Below are positions 25,014 to 32,799 of a stretch of DNA of 64,000 nucleotides, one piece after another. Source of the stretch: Novosphingobium resinovorum (GTDB lineage: Bacteria; Pseudomonadota; Alphaproteobacteria; Sphingomonadales; Sphingomonadaceae); NCBI RefSeq assembly GCF_027922145.1, contig NZ_BSFC01000013.1:23741-87740 (forward strand), given 5' to 3'. A model generated the notes under the pieces. The model worked only from the letters and a program-made list of their open reading frames with translations. It was not told where the DNA came from and ran no database searches. A program made the position numbers and the translations under genes. How positions within the stretch are numbered: position 1 is the stretch's first letter; every line of letters begins with the position of its first letter.

Positions 25014-25788
25014 GCCCTGATCGATCGTCGGCGGTCCCGTGCGACTTGCGCATGAGGTAGACGTCCATGATCCAGCCATGCTCCCGTCGCAGCGCCGAAC
25101 GCAGATCGATGATCGTCTCCGCCACTTCGGCAAGGCGCCCGGCGACGAGTGCTTCGCCGGGCATGCCGAGGTAGGCGCCCCACCAGATGTCGATGCCTTG
25201 CGCATCCAGCGCCTCGAAGGCACCGCCCTCGTCCAGCATGACCACCACCGTTCCCGCGCCGGGCGGCCAGCCATGCATGCGCAGCAGCCGTCCGGTCGTG
25301 ATCGTCACCGCGTCCGCCAGCCGGTTGAGCGGGATCGCATGTGCGGCGGTCAGCGCATGGAGGCTGGAGATGCCGGGCACCACGCGCACCTCGATGGCCA
25401 TCCCGCCTCCGATCAGTTGCCCAGCGATCCGCAAGGTGCTGTCATAGAGCGAGGGGTCGCCCCAGACCAGCAGGGCAAGCCTGCCTCCTTCGGGCAGGTG
25501 CTTGGCGATCTGCGCGGCCCATGCGGCGGCGATCGCGCCGTGCCAGGACTGCACGCCATCGATGTAGTCGCCCCCGGCATCGCGGGTCGGGAGGTCGAAC
25601 TCGACCACGCGCACCGGCTGCGTCAGCACGGCGTCGCAGATGGTCCGGCGTACGTCGAGCAACCCCGACTTGGCGCTGCCCTTGCGCGGCAGCAGGATCA
25701 GGTCGGCCTGGTTCATCGCGCGCATCGCCTGGACGGTCAGGTGATCGGGATTGCCCGTGCCGATGCCGATGAGATCGAGATGGATCAC
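24994..25788 (-). CDS. cobF: Precorrin-6A synthase (deacetylating)
   Basis: CobF methylates C1 of precorrin-5 and releases acetate in the aerobic cobalamin pathway. The 264-aa product begins [20 protein letters not shown], the tetrapyrrole methylase opening, with [40 protein letters not shown] and [20 protein letters not shown], all typical of CobF and absent in CbiD-type enzymes. The GTG start at 25788 overlaps the cobM stop (GTGA), as at other junctions here. It is the last gene of the cobL-E-M-F run. The 3' end overlaps the convergent aldehyde dehydrogenase by 20 bp. Confidence 0.93.
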   Translation of the reverse strand: MIHLDLIGIGTGNPDHLTVQAMRAMNQADLILLPRKGSAKSGLLDVRRTICDAVLTQPVRVVEFDLPTRDAGGDYIDGVQSWHGAIAAAWAAQIAKHLPEGGRLALLVWGDPSLYDSTLRIAGQLIGGGMAIEVRVVPGISSLHALTAAHAIPLNRLADAVTITTGRLLRMHGWPPGAGTVVVMLDEGGAFEALDAQGIDIWWGAYLGMPGEALVAGRLAEVAETIIDLRSALRREHGWIMDVYLMRKSHGTADDRSGLSQVRR

Positions 25789-26570
25789 TTGGCAGATCCG
25801 GCGTAGCGGGAGTCTGCGGTCTGCGGCCGGAAGCGGCGGTCGTAGCCGCGGGCGTAGAGGCTGCTTTCCCCGAAGTCCTCGGCAGCGAGCACCCGGCCGA
25901 CGAGGATCAGCGCGGTGCGCTCCATGCTCCCGGCAACGGCGTCTTCGATCGTATCCAGCGTGGCGCGCACGATGCGCTGGTCGGGCCAGCTCGCCCGCCA
26001 TACGACCGCGACCGGGCAATCGGCGCCGTAGACCGGGGCAAGGTCGGCCACGACCCTTTCGAGGTTGTGGATCGACAGGTGGATCGCCAGCGTCGCTCCC
26101 GTCGCGGCAAAATTGGTCAGGCTTTCGGCGGGCGGCATCGTGCTCGCGCGGCCGGGCGTGCGGGTCAGCACCAGCGACTGCGCCAGCGCGGGCAGAGTGA
26201 GTTCGGCCTCCAGCGCGGCGGCAGCGGCCGCGAAGGCCGGAACGCCCGGGGTGACGGTGAAGGGAATGTCCAGCGCGCGCAGGCGGCGCAGTTGCTCACC
26301 CATCGCCGACCAGACCGACACGTCGCCCGAATGGAGCCGCGCGACGTCCTGCCCGGCGGCATGGGCCTCGGCGATCTCGGCGATGATGGCATCGAGGTCC
26401 ATCGGCGCGGTGTTGACGATGCGCGCGCCGGGCGGGCAGTGGTCCAGCACCTCTGCGGGCACCAGCGACCCGGCATAGAGGCACACCGGGCTCGCCGCGA
26501 TCAGATCGCGGCCGCGCAGGGTCAGAAGGTCGGGCGCGCCGGGGCCGGCGCCGATGAAGTGAACGGTCAT
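25785..26570 (-). CDS. cobM: Precorrin-4 C11-methyltransferase
   Basis: CobM adds a methyl group at C11 of precorrin-4. The 261-aa product has the full tetrapyrrole methylase pattern: [20 protein letters not shown] (SAM loop), [14 protein letters not shown] (a CobM/CbiF signature), [20 protein letters not shown] and [20 protein letters not shown]. The ATG at 26570 overlaps the cobE stop by 4 bp (ATGA). The gene lies between cobE and cobF and shares their direction. Confidence 0.95.
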   Translation of the reverse strand: MTVHFIGAGPGAPDLLTLRGRDLIAASPVCLYAGSLVPAEVLDHCPPGARIVNTAPMDLDAIIAEIAEAHAAGQDVARLHSGDVSVWSAMGEQLRRLRALDIPFTVTPGVPAFAAAAAALEAELTLPALAQSLVLTRTPGRASTMPPAESLTNFAATGATLAIHLSIHNLERVVADLAPVYGADCPVAVVWRASWPDQRIVRATLDTIEDAVAGSMERTALILVGRVLAAEDFGESSLYARGYDRRFRPQTADSRYAGSAK

Positions 26571-26935
26571 GCGGAAACTCCCAGGGCTATGGCGCAAGTC
26601 GCCATGCGGTCGCGTGAAATGTGGCGGGGGCCTGCGAGCGTGGCGGCATCGTCGTCGAAAGCGGCAAGTGCACTGGCCTCGGCGACGCTACCGACGCCTC
26701 TTGCAGCTTGCGCGGCGGTGGAGGCGGTGCACGTAGACACTTGCGCCAGCCGGCCGGGCGGTACGGCGATCAGGGGCAGGTCCAGCAGGTTCGCCAGTTC
26801 GGCGAGCAGTTCCGCCTTGTCGGCCGGAGCGGCCAGATGCGTGACGGGCGGCGCCCCCTCGCGCGCCAGCTGATACGCGGAAATCAGCGAAAACACGCTG
26901 GCGTCCTTGCGAAAACCGAAGCCCGCCACGATCAC
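26567..26935 (-). CDS. cobE: Cobalamin biosynthesis protein CobE (CbiG C-terminal-like)
   Basis: Small 122-aa protein resembling CobE and the C-terminal half of Cbi[21 protein letters not shown] at the start, [36 protein letters not shown] and [13 protein letters not shown] at the end. Its exact biochemical role in the aerobic route is not settled. The GTG at 26935 is chosen because it overlaps the cobL stop as GTGA; another GTG at 26950 is possible. The stop overlaps the cobM start. Confidence 0.88.
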   Translation of the reverse strand: MIVAGFGFRKDASVFSLISAYQLAREGAPPVTHLAAPADKAELLAELANLLDLPLIAVPPGRLAQVSTCTASTAAQAARGVGSVAEASALAAFDDDAATLAGPRHISRDRMATCAIALGVSA

Positions 26936-28140
26936 AGCACTACGCTCCACTGCACCACCGGATAGCGCGAACGCCAGCCGCGCCGGGTGCCGAGCGGTGC
27001 CGCATCCGCAAGTTCGATGCGCATCAGCGTGCCGCCTTGCTCGCCCTGCCAGCGGGCGAGCAAGGCTTCGGACTCCAGCGTCACAGCATTGGCTACCAGC
27101 CGGGTGCCTGTGGGAAGCCGCTGCCACAAGGCGTCGAGAAATCCGTCAGATAGTCCTCCACCGATGAACACGGCATCCGGCGGGCGGCCGTCAGGCAAGA
27201 CCTGAGGCGCGCGGCCGAGGACGAGTTCCAGCCGGTCCACGCCCAGCGCCAGCGCGTTCGCCCTCGCCCGACCGGCGCGGCTCGGATCGGCCTCGACGGC
27301 GCAGGCGGTGTTGGCCGGATGCGCCAGCAACCATTCGATCGAGACCGAGCCCGAGCCGCCCCCGATGTCCCACAAGCGCTCGCCGGGACGCGGCGCGAGG
27401 GCGCTGAGCGTCAGGGCCCGCAGCGGGCTCTTGGTGATCTGGCCGTCGTGATCGAACAGATCGTCAGGCAAGCCGCTGGTCGCGGGCAAGGCGTCACCCA
27501 CGCCGGCGACCTCGATCCCCACCGCTACCGGATGCCGGATATCGTCGAAGCCCAGCGCCTGTGCTTCGACGCTGCGCACCCGTTCGCGCGGCCCGCCCAA
27601 TGCTTCCAGCACATGCAGCGTAGAAGCGCCGAAACCACGCTCGACCAGATACGCGGCCAGCCCAGCCACCGCTTCGCCATCACGCACGAGCACCAGTATG
27701 TGCCGCCCTTTGGCAAGGTGAGGCCGCAGGCGCTGCACCGGCGCGGCGTGAAGACCAAGGCAGGTGCAGTCCTGCAGCGCCCAGCCCAGCCGCGCCGCCG
27801 CCAGCCCGAACGTGGAAGGCGCCGGGTGCGCGATCCATTCGCCCGGAGCAAGATCGCGAGTCACACTGCTCCCCGCGCCGAACCAGAACGGATCGCCGGA
27901 GACCAGCACTACCACCTTGCGCCCGCGCTCCGCCAGCAGCAGCGGGATGCCGTCGGCGAAGGGAACTGGCCATTCGCGGCTCGGCGCACTAAGCCCCGGC
28001 AGCAGCGCGAGGTGGCGGGCGGCGCCCATCACCAGTTGCGCCTGTTCCAGTGCCGCGCGGTTTGCCGCGCTCAGTCCGTCCGCCGCATCCTCGCCGATGC
28101 CCACGATCGTCAACCAGGGGGAAGCGATGCTGTCAGCCAT
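26932..28140 (-). CDS. cobL: Precorrin-6Y C5,15-methyltransferase (decarboxylating)
   Basis: CobL, 402 aa, methylates C5 and C15 and removes the acetate side-chain carboxylate at C12. The N-terminal CbiE-like domain (WLTIVGIGEDAADGLSAANR; VVVLVSGDPFWFGAGSSVTR; HPAPSTFGLAAARLGWALQD) is fused to a CbiT-like C-terminal methyltransferase (LSALAPRPGERLWDIGGGSG, SVSIEWLLAHPANTACAVEA, PDAVFIGGGLSDGFLDALW). The fusion is normal for CobL. The ATG at 28140 has AGGA 8 nt upstream. Its start region overlaps the start of cobK on the other strand, so the promoters of both genes must lie inside each other's coding sequence. Confidence 0.94.
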   Translation of the reverse strand: MADSIASPWLTIVGIGEDAADGLSAANRAALEQAQLVMGAARHLALLPGLSAPSREWPVPFADGIPLLLAERGRKVVVLVSGDPFWFGAGSSVTRDLAPGEWIAHPAPSTFGLAAARLGWALQDCTCLGLHAAPVQRLRPHLAKGRHILVLVRDGEAVAGLAAYLVERGFGASTLHVLEALGGPRERVRSVEAQALGFDDIRHPVAVGIEVAGVGDALPATSGLPDDLFDHDGQITKSPLRALTLSALAPRPGERLWDIGGGSGSVSIEWLLAHPANTACAVEADPSRAGRARANALALGVDRLELVLGRAPQVLPDGRPPDAVFIGGGLSDGFLDALWQRLPTGTRLVANAVTLESEALLARWQGEQGGTLMRIELADAAPLGTRRGWRSRYPVVQWSVVL

Positions 28141-28900
28141 GCCGAACATCCTGCTGCTGGGCGGAACCACCGAAGCGAGCGCGCTTGCCCGCCTGCTGGC
28201 GGCGTCCGGCATGACCGCAATGCTCAGCTATGCCGGACGCACCGAAAACCCGCGCCCGCAGCCGATCCCCACGCGCATCGGCGGCTTCGGCGGCGTGTCC
28301 GGGCTCGCCGCCTACTTGCGCGCAAACTGCGTTACTCATCTGGTGGACGCCACCCATCCCTTCGCCGCAACGATGAGCGCGAACGCGGTGGAAGCGGCCC
28401 GCATCGCAGGCGTAACTCTCTTCGCGCTCACCCGTCCGGCATGGGAACCGGTAGCCGGAGACGACTGGCGCCCTGCTCCCGACATCGCCGCTGCCGTCGA
28501 TGCCCTTGGCGGCCCGCCGCGCCGGATCATGCTTGCACTGGGCCGCATGCATGTGGAGGCTTTCGCCGCCCGCCCGCAGCATCACTACCTGCTGCGCTTC
28601 GTCGATGCGCCGGACCAGCCGTCCGCCTTGCCCCATCACACGCTGGTCATCGATCGCGGCCCCTTCAGCGTCGAAGACGACACCCGGCTGCTGCGCGACC
28701 ATGCGATCGACCTCGTGGTCTGCAAGAACGCGGGCGGCAGCGGCGCCAAGGCGAAACTTGTCGCCGCGCGCGATCTCGGCCTGCCGGTGCTGATGATCGA
28801 GCGCCCGGCGCTCCCGACCCGCACCGAGTTCCATCGGCCCGAGGACGTACTCGACTGGATCGCTCACGCCGCATCCCCGGAAACCGAGCGCGGGGTGTAA
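28127..28900 (+). CDS. cobK: Precorrin-6A reductase
   Basis: CobK reduces precorrin-6A to precorrin-6B with NADPH. The 257-aa product contains NILLLGGTTEASALARLLAA, VDATHPFAATMSANAVEAAR (family signature), RIMLALGRMHVEAFAARPQH and DLVVCKNAGGSGAKAKLVAA, ending RTEFHRPEDVLDWIAHA. AGGGGG 5 nt before the ATG at 28127 favours this start; the ATG at 28139 is the alternative. It is the only cob gene on the plus strand: its start overlaps cobL by 14 bp (divergent) and its end overlaps cobJ by 37 bp (convergent). No riboswitch is visible before it. Confidence 0.93.
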   Translation: MLSAMPNILLLGGTTEASALARLLAASGMTAMLSYAGRTENPRPQPIPTRIGGFGGVSGLAAYLRANCVTHLVDATHPFAATMSANAVEAARIAGVTLFALTRPAWEPVAGDDWRPAPDIAAAVDALGGPPRRIMLALGRMHVEAFAARPQHHYLLRFVDAPDQPSALPHHTLVIDRGPFSVEDDTRLLRDHAIDLVVCKNAGGSGAKAKLVAARDLGLPVLMIERPALPTRTEFHRPEDVLDWIAHAASPETERGV

Positions 28901-29640
28901 AGGGTCGGTCCTCCCGGCCGCTCGATCACCCGCGTCCGGCTCGATCCGACGATCACCACGGTGCGCATGTCAGCCATTTCCGCACTCGCCTGTCCGAGCG
29001 GCACGATCCTCAGGCTTTCCTCCGGGGTCGATACCGCGCGGGCGAACAGGACCAGCCGCTCGTCGCCGCAGGCATCGCGCAGCACTTCCAGCACTCTGGC
29101 GAACCCTTCGGGCCGCGCCCTGGATCGCGGGTTGTAGAACGCCATGGCGAAGTCCGCCTCCGCCGCCAGCTGCAGGCGCTTCTCGATGACGTTCCACGGC
29201 TTAAGGTTGTCGGACAGGTTGATCGCGCAGAAATCATGCCCGAGCGGCGCGCCTGCCCGTGCCGCGGCGGCGAGCATGGCGGTAATCCCCGGCAGCACGC
29301 GTATGTCGAGACCGCGCCATGAAACCGGCCCTGCCTCCAGCGTCTCGAACAGCGCGGAGGCCATCGCGAAGACTCCGGGATCGCCCGATGACACGACGAC
29401 CACCCTGCGCCCCTGCGCCGCAAGGTCGAGCGCCAAGGCCGCCCGGTCCAGTTCCACGCGGTTGTCGGAAGGATGCAGCGTCAGCCCCGGCCGAGGCGCC
29501 ACGCGCGCAACATAGGGAATGTAGCCGACCACGTCGGTCGCCTCGGCCAGCGCAGCGGTGACTTCGGGCGTGACGAGTGCCTCGCTGCCCGGCCCCAGCC
29601 CGGCAACCGCAACCCATCCTGTGGTCATGGCCCCGCTCAC
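28864..29640 (-). CDS. cobJ: Precorrin-3B C17-methyltransferase
   Basis: CobJ performs the ring-contraction methylation at C17. The 258-aa product shows WVAVAGLGPGSEALVTPEVT, DVVGYIPYVARV, VVVVSSGDPGVFAMASALFE, LPGITAMLAAAARAGAPLGH, DFCAINLSDNLKPWNVIEKR and FAMAFYNPRSRARPEG, all strong CobJ/CbiH signatures. The GTG at 29640 overlaps the cobI stop (GTGA); the ATG at 29628 is an alternative. The 3' end overlaps cobK on the other strand by 37 bp. Confidence 0.94.
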   Translation of the reverse strand: MSGAMTTGWVAVAGLGPGSEALVTPEVTAALAEATDVVGYIPYVARVAPRPGLTLHPSDNRVELDRAALALDLAAQGRRVVVVSSGDPGVFAMASALFETLEAGPVSWRGLDIRVLPGITAMLAAAARAGAPLGHDFCAINLSDNLKPWNVIEKRLQLAAEADFAMAFYNPRSRARPEGFARVLEVLRDACGDERLVLFARAVSTPEESLRIVPLGQASAEMADMRTVVIVGSSRTRVIERPGGPTLYTPRSVSGDAA

Positions 29641-30371
29641 GGTCGACGCCCCTGTCCGTGAATGAGCAGGATCGAGAAGTAGGGCGCGACCTGCTCGGCA
29701 TCGACCAGCCGGGTCACCTTCTGGCCCGGCATGGCGGCGTGCTCGACCAGCCATGCGGCATCCTCGCGCCCGGCTGCGGCCACGGCGCGGCGCAGCTTGG
29801 GCAGGTTGCGGCCGATCTTCATGACCACCAGCGCGTCGGTATCGCGGATGCGCCGCGCCAGCTCCGCTTCGGGCAGAGTGGCCATCGCCACCGTCAGCAC
29901 GTCATCCCCCCACGTGATCGGCAGGCCGGTGGCGTTCCATGCACCCGCCATGCCGGTGATGCCGGGCACGACCTCCACAGGCGCTTGGCCCGCAAGGCGG
30001 CTGTGGAGGTGCATGAACGACCCGTAGAAGAACGGATCACCCTCGCACAGCACCACCACATCCTCGCCGGTGCGGGTGGCGTCCAGCAGCCGCTCGGTGC
30101 ATCCGGCGTAGAACTCGGAGAGGCAGGCGTTGTAGCCCGGATCGGACAGCGGGATTTCGGTGGTCACCGGATATTCCATCGCGATCTCGACCGCATCGGC
30201 GCGCAGCAGGTCCTGCGCGATGCGCCGGGCGTGGCCGGCGCGGCCCTTCTTGCGGAAATAGGCGATCTGCCGCGTGCCGCGCACCAGCCGGTCCGCACGC
30301 ACGCTCATGAGGTCGGCTGCGCCGGGGCCAAGGCCGACGCCATGGATCGTGCCATGATCCGGCGCGCTCAT
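29637..30371 (-). CDS. cobI: Precorrin-2 C20-methyltransferase
   Basis: CobI methylates C20 of precorrin-2, the first committed step toward cobalamin here. The 244-aa product shows IHGVGLGPGAADLMSVRADR, IAYFRKKGRAGHARRIAQDL, VVVLCEGDPFFYGSFMHLHS, VEVVPGITGMAGAWNATGLP and ALVVMKIGRNLPKLRRAVAA. The ATG at 30371 overlaps the cobH stop (ATGA), and the stop overlaps the cobJ start, indicating translational coupling. Confidence 0.95.
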   Translation of the reverse strand: MSAPDHGTIHGVGLGPGAADLMSVRADRLVRGTRQIAYFRKKGRAGHARRIAQDLLRADAVEIAMEYPVTTEIPLSDPGYNACLSEFYAGCTERLLDATRTGEDVVVLCEGDPFFYGSFMHLHSRLAGQAPVEVVPGITGMAGAWNATGLPITWGDDVLTVAMATLPEAELARRIRDTDALVVMKIGRNLPKLRRAVAAAGREDAAWLVEHAAMPGQKVTRLVDAEQVAPYFSILLIHGQGRRP

Positions 30372-30997
30372 TCGGCGCGGCTCGCAAGGGCGTTGATGGC
30401 CGCCACCGTGATGGCACTGCCGCCGAGGCGCCCCTCGACGATGCAGCAGGGGACCGGCGCCGCCTCCCACAGCGCGTCCTTGGACTCGGCCGCTCCCACA
30501 AAGCCCACCGGACAGCCGATGATCGCCGCCGGGCGCGGGCAGGCCGGGTCCTGCAGCATGTCGAGGAGGTGGAACAGCGCCGTGGGGGCGTTGCCGATCG
30601 CCACCACCGCACCTGCCAGATGCGGCCGCCACAGCTCCAGCGCGGCGGCGGAGCGGGTATTGCCCATGGTACGGGCGAGGTCCGGTACCTGGCTGTCGTT
30701 GAGGGTGCAGATCACCCGGTTGTCTGCGGGCAGGCGCGCGCGGGTCACGCCCTCGGACACCATGCGCGCATCGCACAGGATCGGCGCACCGGCGACCAGC
30801 GCATCGCGCGCTGCCGCCGCGAAACCGTGCGAGAAGCGGATATGCGCTTCGAGGCCCACCATGCCCGCCGCATGGATCATGCGCACCGCGACCGGCTCCT
30901 CCTCGGCCCCGAAGCGCACGAGATCGGCCTCGGCGCGGATGATAGCGAAGGACTGGCGATAGATCGCGGCGCCGTCCTTCTCGTAGGCATGCGGCAT
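30368..30997 (-). CDS. cobH: Precorrin-8X methylmutase
   Basis: CobH moves the C11 methyl group to C12, giving hydrogenobyrinate. The 209-aa product begins MPHAYEKDGAAIYRQSFAII and contains MIHAAGMVGLEAHIRFSHGF, ILCDARMVSEGVTRARLPA, VVAIGNAPTALFHLLDML and IIGCPVGFVGAAESKDALWE, including the conserved His (IHAAGM) used in the rearrangement. The ATG shares a base with the cobG stop (TGATG). Confidence 0.95.
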   Translation of the reverse strand: MPHAYEKDGAAIYRQSFAIIRAEADLVRFGAEEEPVAVRMIHAAGMVGLEAHIRFSHGFAAAARDALVAGAPILCDARMVSEGVTRARLPADNRVICTLNDSQVPDLARTMGNTRSAAALELWRPHLAGAVVAIGNAPTALFHLLDMLQDPACPRPAAIIGCPVGFVGAAESKDALWEAAPVPCCIVEGRLGGSAITVAAINALASRAE

Positions 30998-32142
30998 CAG
31001 GAAGCTCCAAGGCGGGCGAGAATGTCGGCGCTGTCCAGCCCTCGGCACAGCGGCTGCGCATCGGCGCGGGCCCCGAAGACAAGGTCGTAGCGTCCGCCGC
31101 GGCCGGTCACGGTCACGTCGGCGGGCAGCGAAGAGGCGCAGCCCTTGGCGCACCCGGACACATGCAGACGGCCCGGCACGAGGGGGGCAAGCCGCCGGGC
31201 CAGATCGCGGGTTTCCACGCTGGCCTGCGGGCAAGCGGGGGCACCGGGGCAGGCATCCACCCGCAGCAGCGGATCGGCGGGATCGGTCACGAGACCGGGA
31301 ACATCGGTCGAGCAGCCCCCTTCGACGAGCAGCACGCGCCAGGGCGTCAGGCGCACTCCGGTGACGCCGGGGCTTCGCATCAGGTCCAGCAATGTCTTCG
31401 CCTCGATGCGCCCGAACGGCAAACCACAGGCGATCCCGTCCCGCCACCGGCCGGGCGCGATGGGCGGCTGAGGCGGGGCGGGCCGGGCACCATCGCGGGC
31501 CCAGGCGGGCAGCGGAGCGTGGTGCCGGGCCATCCGCCGCGCCTTCGCGCCGCCGCTTTCGACGAACCACCGCGCGAGCGCCAGCAAGGCATCGACCTCG
31601 CCGCCGACCGTCAGCTTCACGCCCTCGGCCCGCCCGTCGGCGCGCAGCATCAGCGGGCCATCGAGCGTGCGTTCGATCCGGAAATCTCCCGGTTCGCGCG
31701 CCAGTACCGGCACCTCGCCCGCATCGATGACAAAGCCGACCTTGCCCGGCAGCTGCGGAAATCCCGCCAACCGGTCGCGCAGCTCGTCGGCGATGCGCGC
31801 GGTGTCGTCGCCCGCACGCCAGTCCGGTGCAGCGAGGATGTTGCGGTGGCTCTCCCGCTCGCCGTCACCATCGACGAGACCGAGCGCGCACAGATGCTCC
31901 AGCAGGACCGGCCAGTGCGGCTCGCCCACCCCGCGAATCTGGAAGTTGGCACGCCGCGTCAGGTCGATCAGGCCATTGCCATAGGCCAGCGCGGCCTCGC
32001 CCAAGGCAACCGCCTGGGCGGAGCTCATCCGGCCGAGGTGCGGCTTGACCCGCACCAGCAGTCCATCTCCGGCCATCATCGGACGCCAGGCGTCGGGGCA
32101 CCAGCCCCGTATCACGCCCTCTTCCTGCAGGCTCACAGCCAT
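30997..32142 (-). CDS. cobG: Precorrin-3B synthase
   Basis: CobG is the oxygen-using iron-sulfur enzyme that marks the aerobic cobalamin route. The 381-aa product belongs to the nitrite/sulfite reductase fold: IRGWCPDAWRPMMAGDGLLV, VKPHLGRMSSAQAVALGEAA, LIDLTRRANFQIRGV, and a C-terminal cluster-binding Cys set (VDACPGAPACPQASVETRDL; HVSGCAKGCASSLPADVTVT). The ATG at 32142 gives the family-typical N-terminus; the frame is open upstream, so a slightly different start is possible. It is the first gene after the cobalamin riboswitch. Confidence 0.93.
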   Translation of the reverse strand: MAVSLQEEGVIRGWCPDAWRPMMAGDGLLVRVKPHLGRMSSAQAVALGEAALAYGNGLIDLTRRANFQIRGVGEPHWPVLLEHLCALGLVDGDGERESHRNILAAPDWRAGDDTARIADELRDRLAGFPQLPGKVGFVIDAGEVPVLAREPGDFRIERTLDGPLMLRADGRAEGVKLTVGGEVDALLALARWFVESGGAKARRMARHHAPLPAWARDGARPAPPQPPIAPGRWRDGIACGLPFGRIEAKTLLDLMRSPGVTGVRLTPWRVLLVEGGCSTDVPGLVTDPADPLLRVDACPGAPACPQASVETRDLARRLAPLVPGRLHVSGCAKGCASSLPADVTVTGRGGRYDLVFGARADAQPLCRGLDSADILARLGAS

Positions 32143-32334
32143 CCCACCCCGCGCGCCGGGCCGAACCTGAGGATGGGGCTTACCGGCCACGGCCGACCGA
32201 CGCGGGCCGACGGGCGGGCGCAACAGGCGCCCGGCGACACGCGCGCGTGCAGCCCCAGCCGCACCGCTTCGTCGCCCAGACGGAAGAACAACCGTGCCGT
32301 GACCATCCCCTGGACCAAGGCAAGAGCGACCAGT

Positions 32335-32525
32335 GCGCCGGCAGGTCTCCTGGCTCGCGGGTCACAGCTTGATGCACGCCTTCCCGGACCTTTAAGGCCC
32401 AGTGGCTGCCCCTCGAAAGGGCGAGTGCATCGCGCTACCCGCTTACAGTTGCAGGGACAGCCGCGGATTTGGGAGCAAGCCCCCGCACCGCATTCCCGAT
32501 TAAGCCCCGTCAGGGGCACCGGCGC
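32335..32525 (-). ncRNA. Cobalamin (adenosylcobalamin) riboswitch
   Basis: On the minus strand the RNA carries the conserved cobalamin-riboswitch blocks in order: a GC-rich P1/P2 region near 32465-32520, the B12-box-like CTGTCCCTGCAACTGTAAGC (about 32441-32460), CCACTGG (about 32398-32404), GGGAAGGC (32378-32385) and GACCCGCGAGCCAGGAGACC (32344-32363), closing with TGCC. About 190 nt separate it from the cobG start, room for an expression platform. It should lower expression of the minus-strand cob genes when adenosylcobalamin is abundant. Confidence 0.92.
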
Positions 32526-32586
32526 GATCATGTTCGAAGAACGGAGTTTCCCCACCCTTCGAGCGCTGCGCCTTACAGCGACTTTG

Positions 32587-32604
32587 CAGGAGGGTAAACT
32601 CCTG
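32587..32604 (+). promoter_or_regulatory. Short stem-loop upstream of the leader ORF
   Basis: CAGGAG-GGTAAA-CTCCTG, a perfect 6-bp stem with a 6-nt loop, about 90 nt before the candidate leader peptide of the ABC-F gene. It could be part of an attenuator or a promoter-proximal structure. There is no U-tract. Confidence 0.3.
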
Positions 32605-32694
32605 TTCGCCAGGATTGATCGTCATCGAATCAGTCGATTGCGATCGGTGCCCGCAGCGACTATATCCACTGCACCCCTGACGGAGTGTGTAATC

Positions 32695-32799
32695 ATGAAC
32701 TTGTCCCTGACCGCATCGCCTACCCGCCTTGCCGCCAAGGAAACCTGTGTTCATGCCTGCCTCCATTTCCATTTCCAAACTCACCTGGCCCGCGCCTGA
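32695..32799 (+). CDS. Possible leader peptide of the ABC-F gene
   Basis: A 34-codon frame beginning MNLSLTASPTRLAAKE and ending QTHLARA, with GGAG 9 nt upstream. It overlaps the ABC-F start codon (32753) by 47 bp in another frame. ABC-F resistance genes are often controlled by ribosome stalling on such leaders, which makes it worth recording, but nothing in its sequence proves translation. Confidence 0.35.
   Translation: MNLSLTASPTRLAAKETCVHACLHFHFQTHLARA

Noticed and set aside
32133..32555. Minus-strand frame running through the riboswitch into cobG
   Set aside because: It is explained by the riboswitch and the leader; no domain and no conserved protein pattern.
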